DNA from: Dillenia suffruticosa
Lineage: Eukaryota; Streptophyta; Magnoliopsida; Dilleniales; Dilleniaceae
NCBI GenBank assembly: GCA_033439265.1
Contig: JAVTVX010000013.1
Location: forward strand, 20,812,500 to 20,876,499
Direction of reading: 5' to 3'
DNA length: 64,000 bases
The position numbers and the translations under genes were made by a program. Positions 36,850-47,499 of this stretch are shown piece by piece. The notes under the pieces were generated by a model that was not told where the DNA came from, searched no databases, and saw only the letters and a program-made list of their open reading frames with translations. The first letter of the stretch is position 1. Every line of letters begins with the position of its first letter.

Positions 36850-39120
36850 CCACTTTACCTCACTTCTAGGGTTTTTGCAATTTGAAGTAAAAGTAACCGT
36901 TTCTTTCAAATTTTTGTAACTCTCTCAACTGAGTATATACTTTTATCTAAACAATATATAAAGCCATCAACTTTTTGAAGCCTAGTTCTCTTTCTCTCTC
37001 TCTTTCACGCACTGTGGTTCAAAATTAGAACATATTCATAGCTTTCTTATTTCCAAATATTTATAGTATAAAATCTCTTCCACTTGCACAAATAATGTTA
37101 AAACTTTTGCTTATTTTGTTTCTGATACTCTTGTAAGCTTTCGCATAACTTTAAGAATAGTGGGTCACAACATTTTGACCGGAGGCAAACCAATGCAGAG
37201 GCCATAATATTTTTTTCTTCTTTATGCATGTTGTTCTTTTAAGTGACGCGTAAGAATGTCCACATGCACAAAAATGCAAACTTACCCAAACTAATCTTGA
37301 CAAGACTTTGCAACTTTTAAAAATATGATTACCGATTTGAACCATTGAATTATAGTGGATGAATCGGCCCTTCTTTTTTATTTTTTTAAAAGAAAAAACA
37401 AAATAGTTTAGTAAGTGGTCTTGAAAGGCATACAAGTTGTAATGTGAAGATAATCTTAGGTTATGGAATTTTAGTTGAGTGTAGGTGTAGCACAGTCATT
37501 TTTTAATTTATTCAAATATGAAAAAAATATTAAAATGACCTTATTATTATTATTATTAATTTAAAAACTATAGGAAACATATTTTGATTAATCTAAAAAG
37601 GTTCCGAATGATGCACTCAGAGAGAGAGGGGAGGGGAGGGGAGGGGAGGGGAGGGGAGGGTTCCAATTAGAATTGGTATACATTAATACTTCAAAGATTA
37701 GGCAATACAATTTACCTATAATAATTACATCCACTAACTAAAGAGATATTTCCTTTAATGTGAAATATCATTCTATTCCTACACTACTTCACTAATTTGG
37801 AAATGAAAATGAGTTGTAATGTATGTATGTGGTGCGTTGTATTTTGGCACTAAAGCTCCCAAGTTTTCAATTGAAACGGAACATCCTTTTCTTTTGGCAT
37901 TTTGATTGTGATTGATGCGGGACGTTCAACTTTCCCTCACACTCTCTTTTCTCGTCCTTCAATATTATTATTTTTTTATTACACCGATCAATATCTGAAT
38001 TCATATTATTATTAATCTGATTCGAAATTTACAGTGACCTATTTAAGGAGATTACTCTTCCAATATAATCTACTTTATACCCAAATTACGAGTCAAATTT
38101 GTGATCTTGATTAAAAAACCTAACATCATATTCTATTAGATCAACTGATCGATCCTTCAATATTATAATGCTCTCGTGACACTCTCTGTAATGTTTTATC
38201 TTTTATGGTGTTGTGACGAGAGAATATGCATGGCGGTCTACGTGGGGCCTGTAAAAATGGTTGTAGCTTTTTGTCGTTGATGCGAGTGCACTATTGGATG
38301 CTACGAAGATTAGTTTAATGTTTGCCTTCTTTTACCCAATTTGACTTTATTTTGCTGAGCTTATGAAAAAGAAGATTTGGTTCACCTCACTTTTTTTTTT
38401 GGGTGAACGATGATGCAAAACAACAAAGAAATATCTTGATAAGACATGGGGTATTTTGATTGCGGACCCAATGATATTGACAACTAAATATAACCTCCTT
38501 TTTTTTTCTTCATTTTTTCTAAAAATATTTTCCCTGAAGATTATTGGTGGCAATGTAGCCAACTTCGTTTTCTTTTCCTTGTTCACTTTAGTCATGTCCA
38601 CCTGATTATTAGTGCGTAACGAAGCTTTTGTTGATGAGCACGTCTTCGTCTTACCAACACAAGTTAAAGGAAGACGAAATATAATAATGTAAGCTAGTAA
38701 ATAATATCTTATATCGTTATATACAAAATATACTAATTGTAAACTTTCTCCTAATTTATTATTAAAAGCACCCAAAGATTTTGTAGGGCCGGTTCACCGG
38801 TCTACGATTCACGTCTGATGGTCATTGTTGCACAGGCACGAGCCAACATTTTTGAATGAGATCAAGTTGTATTAAAATGCATGCTCATTTATTCTGGTTA
38901 AAGGGTATTATATCAAAAACTCGGCCAAGGGATTGTGTCCTATATATATATTCAAAACTATAATTTAATTAATTCGATTTTAATATTGTCGGGCTTAATT
39001 TAAGAAAAATTTTCTCAACATAATTTTTTTCATTTTTAAATTTTGAATTCAAAATTAAATTAAGAATAAAAAATTTAAAATCTTAAGCACTAAGTTAACT
39101 ATTCATTTGTATTAACAAAT
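36850..39120. other. Protease upstream flank and conserved non-coding block
   Basis: No gene seen. It contains a (GGGGA)n tract (37617-37660) and the array-wide block beginning near 38.2 kb with GGCGGTCTACGTGG. A 142-aa minus-strand frame at 38347-38775 is not preserved in the sister blocks, so I do not call it a gene. Confidence 0.55.
37617..37660. repeat. GA/GGGGA simple repeat upstream of protease 1
   Basis: GA units pass into about seven GGGGA units. The equivalent place upstream of protease 2 (51617-51701) holds pure GA repeats. Confidence 0.9.
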
Positions 39121-39124
39121 ATGT

Positions 39125-39245
39125 TGATCAGGCTTTGAAAAGCATCATTTGTGGCTTCCCACCAGAAGAATTTGTTGGTGGTTGCGAAGGCTTTGAATAC
39201 TACTCATATCATATTCAGCCTCATATCCAAAAATCACAAGCAAGC
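39125..39245 (-). pseudogene. VPSQPP-type remnant, unit 1
   Basis: The minus strand reads a YEAEYDMSSIQSL block as in the sister at 43400-43582, but the following VPSQPP part is out of frame here. It is a short remnant of unknown parent, possibly an old peptide-gene exon 2. Confidence 0.35.
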
Positions 39246-39289
39246 CAACTTTGTTCGTTAACCCAAAAAAAAAGGGCAGCAAACGAAAT

Positions 39290-40158
39290 TTTCAATTAAT
39301 AAATTTGAGAAAAATCTGAAATTACTTCCACATTCTTGGGGCCATAACAGGCTCTTCCTTCATCTTTCAACAAGGTTGCCTGAAACTCCTTAAAAATCCT
39401 AATTTCAATTGCAGTGCTCGTGTCTTTAATCGCGTTGATTATGTTCGAATCGGAAATTACTTCTTTAAGACTCTTTTCATTTCCAGACGTTGCTTTTGCG
39501 AGGATGATTTTGGATTTGTTGTCTTCGATTTGATTCAATTTGAGAGAAAGCATGTGACTTGAACTCGTCTTTGATTGATCAAGGACTCGCGATTATGGCA
39601 CAACGAATTAGGTTAAAGTCGACATGTTGTAGGAATTCAATCTCGACTTTCTCGAAGAACTTTCTAGATCCTTGATTTTGGAGGCTAGTTTCGTCTTTTC
39701 CTTTCTGATCAAGAATAGGTTTGCCAAAATGTCTTGCATTTGCAGAATCGCTAGATCTGGAGCGGCGGACTTGTTCTCGCCATCAAGGACGACTGATATT
39801 GAATCTGGATCCCATCCCTCTTCGTCAAATCAAACAGTTTGTTAATTTCCAAATCGAGCGTGTGGAAAATCCAGAAGAAACATGCTCTATTTCATTGACT
39901 GTTTTTCCTCGAATATGAAACTCCGATCAATTTTTGCTAAAATCGACGGTAGGAGATTCCGATCTGGAGGTTAATTTTGACGCTAGATGTGATGTTTTTG
40001 CCGGAATTAATCTGGTGGTCGGCAGCGTCAAGGTCTCCGACGGAGACTAGATTGTGTAGAAGCCATAAATCATCAGCGTCTTTCATAATGATTTTGACCG
40101 TTCCAGGTTGATTTTGTGCGAGTTTTTCTCTCTCCGCACCTTCATTATTATAGAACAT
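39290..40158 (-). pseudogene. PELOTA pseudogene 1 (most complete)
   Basis: PELOTA rescues stalled ribosomes with HBS1 in no-go mRNA decay. Minus-strand segments match in order. N-terminal domain: PGTVKIIMKDADDLWLLHNL, about 40050-40130. Central region: FFEKVEIEFLQHVDFNLIRC near 39640, then IIASP, followed by a stop codon. C-terminal half: KIILAKATSGNEKSLKEVI and RACYGPKNVEV, 39310-39500. Several stops and frame changes interrupt it and the third domain is missing. No introns are visible over about 870 bases, which fits a retrocopy or an intronless parent. The call rests on remembered Pelota sequence. Confidence 0.75.
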
Positions 40159-40159
40159 T

Positions 40160-40960
40160 AACCTTAGAAATCTTTTATTGTATCAAAAGTAGCTCTACTA
40201 ATCTTTTACAGCAAATTAATGAAGAAAAATAACTTTGCTTATTGATTAGATTCGAGAAACAACTGGATCATTTTGTTTATTGTTTTTTTTTTTTTTTTTT
40301 GAAGTTTTATTCTATGACGGAACGATCTGCATGTGAGAGCTTATTGTGTTGATTTTTATTTTGAAAGCAACTGCCAAGCTACAAACGACAAAGAATGAAA
40401 AAAAAATATAAATAGAAGTTTTGTGTAAATCTTCCTTTTTTATTTATTTCAAATTCTTTGGTAGCTATTTTTTTTTTGTACCATAACTAGGCTACCAATC
40501 CAGTATCTAGGGTTTCACCCCGACTAATCTGGGTCGACTGCTTGCAGAGTCCAATTGAGGGGGCAGATCTTCCGGCGCTGATTTTTCCATTCCCATAAGG
40601 GATCGAATTCCAGATCATGGTTAAGGGATATCAGTCCCTGAACCAACTGAACCATTAGACGTTGATCTTTGGTAACTATTTTAAGTTATTTGATAGCAAG
40701 CCATTCCATTTGGATGAATGGAATATCATCCTAACAAAAACCCTATTCCTTCCTATCACCTTTTTAATTGATCTCATATCATAATTCTTTTTTTTTTAAA
40801 TAGTATGCTGGTTTATTTAAATCATATATTTTAAATACAAAATATGCTAGTTTACTTAAATAGGTATGAAAATCAAACAAGCAACATGATTAAATGCTTA
40901 AATTTGTGCATAATCATGAATTTTGCACATTTATTTCCACAGAAGGGTGACTGATGAGGT
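40160..40960. other. Conserved spacer between PELOTA pseudogene and peptide gene
   Basis: AT-rich and collinear with 44.41-45.03, 54.23-54.80, and the two sides of the solo LTR at 58.74-59.01 and 61.71-61.91 kb. No coding signal. Confidence 0.6.
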
Positions 40961-40963
40961 CTA

Positions 40964-41415
40964 TCAACAACCAGCTTGACATGCTTCCCAAGTGTCATAA
41001 CAAAGAGTTGGCTTATGGGTACAACAAGCGCAAGCTTTTTGATCACGCCTTGGACAGTGGATTGACGCAAAACAATGGTTAATAACACCTCGTTTGTTAT
41101 CCGGTGCAAAGAGTGGTGGTAGTAACGGTCCACTTGTCAAATTGATTATATTTTCCTCAACATTTTTGACCCCGTCACCTATTTGTCGTAATAAAAAAAA
41201 GAGAAAAGTTAGTGATCGAAGAAGAATAAATGTTTCTGAATAAAAATATTACATTTATGAATTAAAAATAACTCATTTCTTATAATAATTAAAATTAAAT
41301 AACATATTGCACACTCACACTATAATTTTATAAAGATCAGAATATTCTTACATTCGTAAAATATTGCGGAGGTAACAAAAATGAAAATTGCAACCAGAAG
41401 GCTAATATTCTTCAT
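40964..41415 (-). CDS. Secreted cysteine-rich peptide, ESF1/MEG-like (copy C)
   Basis: Two exons, 41352-41415 and 40964-41178, give 92 aa. Exon 1 is a signal peptide (MKNISLLVAIFIFVTSAIFY). The intron splits a Cys codon exactly as in the sister genes. Exon 2 begins CDGVKNVEENIINLTSG, keeps a PLLPPLFAPDNKRG pro-like stretch, then the Cys domain: HCFASIHCP, ACACC, PTLCYDTWEACQAGCC, and the stop. The domain has nine Cys with the C-x-C-C core typical of ESF1/MEG peptides. It is the least similar of the four intact array copies (HCFASIHC instead of HCFATLNC). TATA-like box on the minus strand at 41511-41517. Longer overlapping frames on the same strand are shifted and lack the Cys pattern. Confidence 0.65.
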
Positions 41416-41510
41416 AGCACTAACTCGGTTTGAGAGTAATTATGTATATTTTTTTATAACTTTTGAAAGTAGATCTATCTGTGATTTATTGAATACTATA
41501 GAGAGCATTT

Positions 41511-41517
41511 ATTTATA
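41511..41517 (-). promoter_or_regulatory. TATA box of peptide copy C
   Basis: TATAAAT about 100 bases before the ATG, within a segment conserved upstream of all copies. Confidence 0.45.
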
Positions 41518-42039
41518 AGATGGTTTGGTGTGATTTATAATTGACATGAATGGAAAGTATTTATAAGAATACTTGGTAGGATTAAAGGAGGAGAAGCGAT
41601 AATAGATTTAATAAATGTAATAGTAAATGTGTTATATTTCCTTTTATAAGAGAAAAATATTCAAACTCCCTTTTGGAATGTAACTTTATTGCCTTCGTAG
41701 ATTTTACATCTACCATTCTCTTTGTAAAAGTTTAATGCATTGATGTGTACAAAGACAGTTTTGAACTTTGATCGAGATTTTTAGAATTTTCTCCTTTATT
41801 TAAATACATTCCTTGATCACTATTTTTCTTTTTTTTTCGCTTTCTTCTTCATTTCTCTTTTGAGGATGTTTACAAAACCAAAATGATAATTGAAGCATTA
41901 AAGTTATTGGATGGTTCAATTATCTTACAGTGGTCACATCTTTTGAGTGATAAAATATTATAAAATATAATGTATAATTATATAACATTATATATAAATA
42001 CATTTGTCACGTAATCGTGAAAAAAATATGTCAATACCA

Positions 42040-42270
42040 ACATATAAATTTTTACTAAAATTCACGGAGGGAGATTTTGATCTAGACGTGAGATATGATG
42101 TTTTTGTCAGATTTAATCTGATTTTTTTTGCATGGTGTCGGTGGCGACAAGATCTCCTACCGAGACTAGATTGTATAAAAGTTATAAATCATCAGCATCT
42201 TTCGAAATGATTTTGAAGGTTCCGGTTTGATTTGACGCGAGTTTTTCTCTCTCCACACCTTCGTTATCGT
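42040..42270 (-). pseudogene. PELOTA N-terminal fragment
   Basis: The minus strand shows a TGTFKII-like start, then DADDL and LVSVGDL words, as in the N-terminal domain of the larger copies, with stops. It ends abruptly against a peptide-gene fragment at 42283, so it marks a recombination join. Confidence 0.6.
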
Positions 42271-42282
42271 ATGAGAATCATG

Positions 42283-42385
42283 ATCAGCACATGCTTCCCA
42301 AGTGTCGCAACAAAGGGTTGGCTTATGGGGACAGCAAGCACAAACTTTTTGATGGCGTTTTGGACAATGGACCTTTGGGCAATTT
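42283..42385 (-). pseudogene. ESF1/MEG-like peptide fragment (exon 2 end only)
   Basis: The minus strand reads VHCPKRHQKVCACC and then HKPTLCCDTWEAC, the second half of the Cys domain. There is no exon 1 and no pro-region. It is fused to the PELOTA fragment on its right-to-left side and followed by an unrelated hairpin-bearing sequence. Confidence 0.65.
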
Positions 42386-42392
42386 TCTTATA

Positions 42393-42434
42393 GAGGGATA
42401 AGAAAATTTTCAACGCAAAATTTTCTTATCCCTC
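42393..42434. repeat. Perfect 18-bp inverted repeat with a 6-base loop
   Basis: The arm GAGGGATAAGAAAATTTT (42393-42410), loop CAACGC, and the exact complement arm (42417-42434). The following 190 bases (to about 42625) recall copia LTR wording (GTTACCCGTTATCC, CCCCTGTTGGGCATT), so this may be an LTR scrap that landed in the array. Confidence 0.8.
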
Positions 42435-42629
42435 GATATGTCCCTCAAAATGTGTGTTGTTCTTCTCAAAACCCTAGCCTCTCAAAATTGAAGAAAGAGA
42501 GAGGACATCCACGTAGGGACATTCACTTGTGTTAATTAGGGAGACATAATAATATGGTTAATGGGATAATAGAAGTTACCCGTTATCCTAAAATTATCAA
42601 AATACCCCTGTTGGGCATTTACCAACGGG

Positions 42630-43390
42630 AGAAGATGCATGGCGGTCTACGTGGGGCCTGTAAATGGGTTAAATAATGGTTGTAGCTTTTTGTCGTTGAT
42701 GCGAGTGCACAATTGGAAGCCTGGAAGATTAGTGTAGTGTTTGCCTTCTTTTACCCAACATGAGTTTATTTTGCTTAGCTTGTGACAAGGTAGATCTGGT
42801 TCACTTCACTTTGATTCTTGATAGAAAAGTAAGAATAAGACATGGGGTAACCTCCTTTTTTTTTTTTCTTTTCTTTTTTCTAAAAATATTTTCCCTAAGA
42901 TTATAGGTGGCAATGTAGCCATTTCGTTTTCTTTTCCTTGTTCACTTTAGTTAGGTCCACTTGATTATTAGTGCGTAACCATGCATTTGTTGATGAGCAC
43001 GTCTTTATGTTACCAACACAAGTTAAAGGAAAATGAAATATAATAATGTAAGCTAGTAAATAATATCTTATATTGTTACATACAAAATATACTAATTTTA
43101 AACTTTCTCCTAATTTATTATTAAAAACACCGAAAGATTTTGTTGGGCCGGTTCATCCGCCTACGATTCACTTCTGATGGTCATTGTCGCACAGGCACGA
43201 GCCAACATTTTGGAATGAGATCAAGTTGTATTAAAATGCTTGCCCATTTATTCTGGTTAAAGGGTATTACGTGAAAAACTTGGCCAAGGCATTGTGCCCT
43301 ACATTAACAATTATATTTTTTTTCTTAACTAATTGATATTTAAAACTATACACTGATTATGATTTTTTCAAGTTTTGAAGTAAGAAAAGG
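42630..43390. other. Conserved non-coding block, unit 2
   Basis: It starts with ATGCATGGCGGTCTACGTGG and is collinear with 38.2-39.1, 52.4-53.2 and 57.3-58.0 kb. In units with a protease it lies upstream of that gene, so this unit seems to have lost its protease. Confidence 0.6.
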
Positions 43391-43399
43391 TTAATGGAA

Positions 43400-43582
43400 C
43401 TAATATCTTAATCCACTGAGTTGACTATTTGTTGTATTAGCAAATATGTTGATCGGGCTTTGAACAAGCACCATTTGTGGCTTCCTATTAGACGAAACTG
43501 TTGGTGGTTGTGAAGGAACATGAGAAAGGCTTTGAATACTACTCATATCATATTCAGCCTCATATCCAAAAATCACAGGCAA
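43400..43582 (-). pseudogene. VPSQPP-type remnant, unit 2 (open frame)
   Basis: An open minus-strand frame of 60 residues: IFGYEAEYDMSSIQSLSHV, then PSQPPTVSSNRKPQMVLVQ. PSQPP also occurs at the same place in the peptide genes' pro-region, so this may be an exon-2 remnant without its Cys domain. No Cys, no signal peptide. Confidence 0.3.
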
Positions 43583-43639
43583 GACAACCTTTGATCATCA
43601 AAAAAAAAAAAAAAAACTGGAAAAAAGAAAAATGCGACA

Positions 43640-44410
43640 AACCAAATTTTCAATAAATAAATTTGAGCAAAATCTGAAATTACTTCCACATTCTTGGGTC
43701 CATAACAGGCTCTTCCTTCATCTTCAACAAGGTTGTCTGAAACTCCTTAAAAATCCTAATTTCAGTGCTCGTGTCTTAATCGCATTGATTTTGTTCGAAT
43801 CTGAAATTACTTCTTTAAGGCTCTTTTCGTTTCCGGACGTTGCTTTTATGAGGATCATTTTCGATTTGTTGTCTTTGATTTGCTTCAAGAAAGCATGTGA
43901 CTTGAACTCGTCTTTGATTGATCAAGGACTCGCGATTATGGCGCAGCGAATTAGGTTAAAGTCGACATGTTTTCGGAATTCAATCGTGACTTGAACTCGT
44001 CTTTGATTTCTTGAATTCTTGCATCGGCAGAATCGCTAGATCTAGAGCGGCGGACTTGTTCTTGCCATCACGGACGGCTGAGATTGAATCTGGATCCCAA
44101 CCCTCTTCGTCAGATCAATCGTTTGGTTAGTTTCCCAATCAAGTGTGGAAATATCCAGAAGAAACATGCTCTATTTCATTGACTGTTTTTCCTTGAACAC
44201 GAATCTCGATCAATTTTTGCTAAAATCGGTGGGAGATTCCGATATGGAGGTTAATTTTGATGCTAGATGTGATGTTTTCGACGGAATTAATCTAGTGTCG
44301 GCAGCGACATGACAAAGACTAGATTGTGTAGAAGCCATAAATCATCAGCATCTTTCAGAGTGATTTTGACCGTTCCAGGTAGATTGTGCGCATGTTTTTC
44401 CCTATCCACA
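43640..44410 (-). pseudogene. PELOTA pseudogene 2
   Basis: Collinear with pseudogene 1 but shorter, with an internal gap of about 60 bases. The C-terminal half is at 43690-43900, the central region at 43900-44000, and the N-terminal domain at 44200-44400. The frame is interrupted several times. Confidence 0.7.
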
Positions 44411-45033
44411 CCTTCATAATTATAGAAAATTAACCTTAAAAATCTTTTATTGTATCAAAAGTAGCTCTACTGATCTTTTACAGCAAATTAATGAAGAAAA
44501 ATAACTTTGTTTATATATGAGATCCAAGAAACAACTGGATCATTTTGTTTATTGCTTTTTTTTTTTTTTAAGTTTTATTCTATGATGGAACGATCTTCAT
44601 GTGAGAGCTAATTGTGTTGATTTTTATTTTGAAAGCAACTGTCAAGCTACAAACAACAAAGAATGAAAAAAATATATATATACAAAAGTTTTGTGTAAAT
44701 CATCCCTTTTTATTTATTTCAAATTCTAGATAGCAAGCTATTCCATTAGGATTAATGGAATATCATCCTAACAAAAACCCTATTCCTTCCTATCACCTTT
44801 TTAATTGATCTCATATCATTATTCTTTTTTTTTTTTAAAAAATAGTATGCTGGTTTATTTAAATCATATATTTTAAATACAAAATATGACGGTTTACTTA
44901 AATAGGTATGAAAATCAATCACATATCATATTTATTAAACCAACAAAGTAGCAACATCATTAAATGATTAAATTTGAGCAAAATCATGAATTTTGCTCAT
45001 TTATTTCCAAATAAGGGTGACTGATGAGGTCTA

Positions 45034-45444
45034 TCAACAACCAGCTTGACATGCTTCGAAAGTGTTATAACAAAGAGTTGGCTTATGGGTACAACAAACG
45101 CAACCTTTTTGAAAGCCTCTCGGACAATTGAGTGTCGCAAAACAATGGAGAATAACACCTCGTTTGTTATCCGGTGCAAAGAGTGGTGGTTGTGACGGTC
45201 CGCTTGCCAAATTGATTATGTTTTCATCATCATTTTTGGCCCCCTCACCTATTTGTAATAATTAAAAAAAAAAGAGAGAGAAAAATTAGTGGTTGAAGGA
45301 TTCATTTCTTATGATAATTAAAATTAAATAACATGTTACACACTCGCACTACAATTAAATAGAGATCAGAGTATTCTTACATTTGCAAAATATTACGAAG
45401 GTAACAAAAATGAAAATTGCAACCAGAAGCTTAATGTTCTTCAT
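45034..45444 (-). CDS. Secreted cysteine-rich peptide, ESF1/MEG-like (copy D)
   Basis: Two exons, 45381-45444 and 45034-45248, give 92 aa. The signal peptide is MKNIKLLVAIFIFVTFVIFC. Exon 2 begins with a split Cys codon (CEGAKNDDENIINLASG), then PSQPPLFAPDNKRG, then HCFATLNCPRGF, GCVCC, PTLCYNTFEACQAGCC and the stop. Intron phase, exon lengths and Cys positions equal those of copies C, E and F. It differs from E at only a few residues (for example Asn for Asp in CYNTF). TATA-like box at 45535-45542. Followed on the right by protease 2. Family assignment to ESF1/MEG is by Cys pattern and is moderately sure. Confidence 0.65.
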
Positions 45445-45534
45445 AACACCGACTCGGTTTGAGAATAATTATGTATATTTTTTTGTAACTTTTGAAAGTA
45501 ATTCTGTCAGTGATTTATTAAATACAATAAAGAG

Positions 45535-45542
45535 TATTTATA
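45535..45542 (-). promoter_or_regulatory. TATA box of peptide copy D
   Basis: TATAAATA about 95 bases before the ATG, conserved with copies C, E and F. Confidence 0.45.
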
Positions 45543-45549
45543 ACATGAT

Positions 45550-47147
45550 TTGATATGATTTATAATTGACATAAATGGAAAGCATTTATAAGAATACTTG
45601 GTGGGATTGAAGGAGGAGAAGAGATGGTGGATTTAATCAGTGTAATAGTAAAGGTGCCATATTTCCTTTTATAAGAGAAAAATATTCAGGCTTTTATTTG
45701 GGATGTAACATTATTTGCCTTTGTACACTTCACATTCTACCATTCTCTTTGTAAAAATTTAATGCATTGATGTGTACAAATACAATTTTAAACTTTTATC
45801 GAGATTTTTAGAATTTTTTCCTTTATTAAAACTGATTCCTTGATTTCTATTTTTTTTTCCCTTTCTTCTTCGTTTCCCTTTTGAGGATGTTATAAATCAT
45901 AAAAAATTTTAATGTTTACAAAAATTAAAATGATTATTGAACCAGTGAAGTTATTGGATGGTTCACTTGTCCGTCGGTGGTGACATCTTTTGAGTGATAA
46001 AATATTATAAAATATAATATATAGTCATATAACGTTATATATGAGTACATTTGTCATATAATCGTAATAAAATATGTCAATACCAACATATAAAATTACT
46101 TACATTTTAAGTAAGTTAAATAACTTTCATACAGTGTTATAATTTTATCTACAGAATTTATTTTTTAAATAACATCAGAAAAAAATTGATTTTTTGACAT
46201 GCATATCCAAGCAGATATAGAGAGACAGCACTGCCACCTCTATTTTTACACAATAAAAAGATTTAAATAGTTAAAATTTTATTTAAATTATTTTATCAAT
46301 CTTGCATTTTTTTTTTTTTACTTTTTCACTCCGTAACTTTTTTATAAGATAGGATTTATTTAAATTATTATGGTATGCACCGGGCGGTTTTTTATATTGT
46401 TAAAAGTTATCATTGTTTGTATGATTTATATCAATTTTTTTTTATAATATGCATTTGAATTAATTATTTTTAAAAAATAATAAATATAATATTTATTAAT
46501 TTTATAATTCAATATATAGTAATAATATGATAAAAATATCTTAAAAATATAAAACAGATTTAACTAGTATAGAGTTATACTTTTTGATTATTTTATATGT
46601 GAATACTAACCACAATGAGGACAGCCTAACATTAATATCAATTAACAATAGTTATTAATCATCAATCACGGTAAATTAAACAGATCTAAATTAAGACATT
46701 GATATTTTAATTAAGGACAGGAATGATATCGACAACCAATCTTTGTATTGCTCAGACATTAATACAACTTAATTGTATTTTTCCCCTTAAAAAGTTAGGT
46801 GGCCATGCGGCACCGAACTATGCTAGGAATTTTTTTAAAAAAATTTCTAACCTAATTCACTCTAATTGTTTCCACATAATGATTAATGTTATACTGCTAT
46901 GTTTAAAGTAAGCCATTGTTAGTATGCCTTTGCTGATGAGCTCGTCCCTATATTACCGCACAAATTAAAGAAAATGTACAAGGATAATTTGAGAATCAGA
47001 ATAAATAATATGAAAATTAGCGGAGGCTCAAATTGTGAATGAACATACATCTTTTATGAGTTCCTAAAAATTAGTTTCCAACTTTCTCCAGATTCATTGT
47101 TTAGAGCAATGGGTCTGTTTGCTTGATCATTGTTAACCGGTCTCAAC

Positions 47148-47178
<31 letters not shown>

Positions 47179-47499
47179 CGAGCACAAGCCTGACATTTTT
47201 GAATGATCAAGCTCTTATTGAAATGCCCTCCTCGTTTATTCTGATTTGGCAAAGGCCGGCATTTATGATCATTATTGACAACAGTGATATTTTTGAGCCT
47301 AACAACATCAACATTCATGATGGAGATTAGATTTTGGACGAGGACTAAATACAAAATATACTATGATTCGCGGTTTCATGAAACATCTGTTGGTGGTCGT
47401 GATGGAACAGCAACCACATCAAGCGTCATACTATACAATGCCGGGACGTTGTTAAAAAAAAAAAAAAAAAGGCACCAGCCTGGCCAATATACAGATGAA
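45550..47499. other. AT-rich spacer of the array unit
   Basis: Collinear with 31.4-33.0 kb. It holds a poly-A run of about 29 bases (47147-47175) and a VPSRPP-type remnant on the minus strand near 47370-47450. No gene. Confidence 0.5.

Noticed and set aside
38347-38775. 142-aa minus-strand frame
   Set aside because: The sister blocks at 42.8, 52.6 and 57.6 kb do not keep this frame, so it is not conserved coding.
40873-41133. 86-aa frame with HSLHRITNEVLL (and its relatives at 44997, 54765, 61879)
   Set aside because: Same strand but wrong phase. The frame joined to the signal-peptide exon gives the Cys-rich product instead.
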